From contig PMJC01000181.1 of the NCBI GenBank assembly GCA_003157235.1, positions 788 through 7,141 on the forward strand: DNA of 6,354 bases, given 5' to 3'. Under the pieces are notes generated by a model. That model searched no databases and was not told the origin of the DNA. It saw nothing but the letters and a program-made list of their open reading frames with translations. The position numbers and the translations under genes are program-made. Source of the DNA: Methanosarcina sp. GTDB taxonomy: Archaea > Halobacteriota > Methanosarcinia > Methanosarcinales > Methanosarcinaceae. Positions 6,257 to 6,354 of the stretch are shown here, in pieces. The first letter of the stretch is position 1. Each line of letters opens with the position of its first letter.

Positions 6257-6354
6257 TTACGTGATTATATCGCGGTAGATATTTTATGAAAAAATAGCTT
6301 GATATACCCGAGATAGGGAATCCTGTACTGTGCAGTTCCTATAATCCACTTGTC

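Larger units (their letters stand above)
5820..6354. other. AT-rich spacer upstream of ilvE up to the window edge
   Basis: No gene is contained here. It holds candidate ilvE promoter elements (left part), an imperfect copy of a sequence found at 1453-1485 (6013-6045), a TATA-like stretch at 6187-6203, the second copy of a 16-bp repeat (6205-6220) and an A10 run (6247-6256). From the right edge two - strand frames stay open to stops near 6266 and 6286, short enough to be chance or the tail of a gene outside the window. Confidence 0.55.

Noticed and set aside
6311..6354. Hairpin or RNA gene end around GGAATCCTG...CAGTTCC
   Set aside because: The stem is short and interrupted by a bulge, and it is cut by the window edge. 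There is no tRNA or other known fold.

Overview
The window looks like a piece of an archaeal chromosome, most probably a Methanosarcina species. This is inferred from four things: an archaeal-type DRG GTPase, a methanogen-like branched-chain aminotransferase, long AT-rich spacers with TATA-box-like elements, and a low density of genes. I cannot fix the species from the sequence alone.

Layout, left to right. (1) 1-1451, + strand: a decayed gene for a thiamine-pyrophosphate (TPP) enzyme of the acetolactate synthase family (AlsS/IlvB-like). It is cut by the left edge and carries three in-frame stops and one frameshift. Its first 32 visible bases recur, inverted and perfectly, at 1973-2004. (2) 1452-2258: a non-coding or decayed spacer containing that inverted copy. 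(3) 2259-3353, - strand: an intact DRG-family GTPase with all five G motifs and a C-terminal TGS domain, ending in tandem stops TAG TAA. (4) 3354-4853: a 1.5-kb gap with no convincing gene. It holds a probable GTPase promoter, a less AT-rich island (about 3680-4080), a near-perfect 18-bp palindrome and a small hairpin. (5) 4854-5732, - strand: an intact branched-chain-amino-acid aminotransferase (ilvE), preceded by a leader with a direct repeat and candidate TATA boxes. (6) 5733-6354: ilvE leader and promoter region, then AT-rich spacer. A T10 run on the - strand may terminate a gene lying beyond the right edge.

The two intact genes are both on the - strand but lie 1.5 kb apart, so they are probably separate transcription units. 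Acetolactate synthase and IlvE catalyse the first and last steps of valine and leucine synthesis, so a dead acetolactate-synthase-like gene near a live ilvE is suggestive. However, the dead copy resembles the catabolic AlsS branch and may simply have been a dispensable paralogue. I found no tRNA, rRNA, CRISPR array, complete insertion sequence or clear new multi-gene system. The most interesting items are the inverted 32-bp duplication beside the pseudogene, the unexplained 1.5-kb spacer, and three small repeat or regulatory signals around ilvE.
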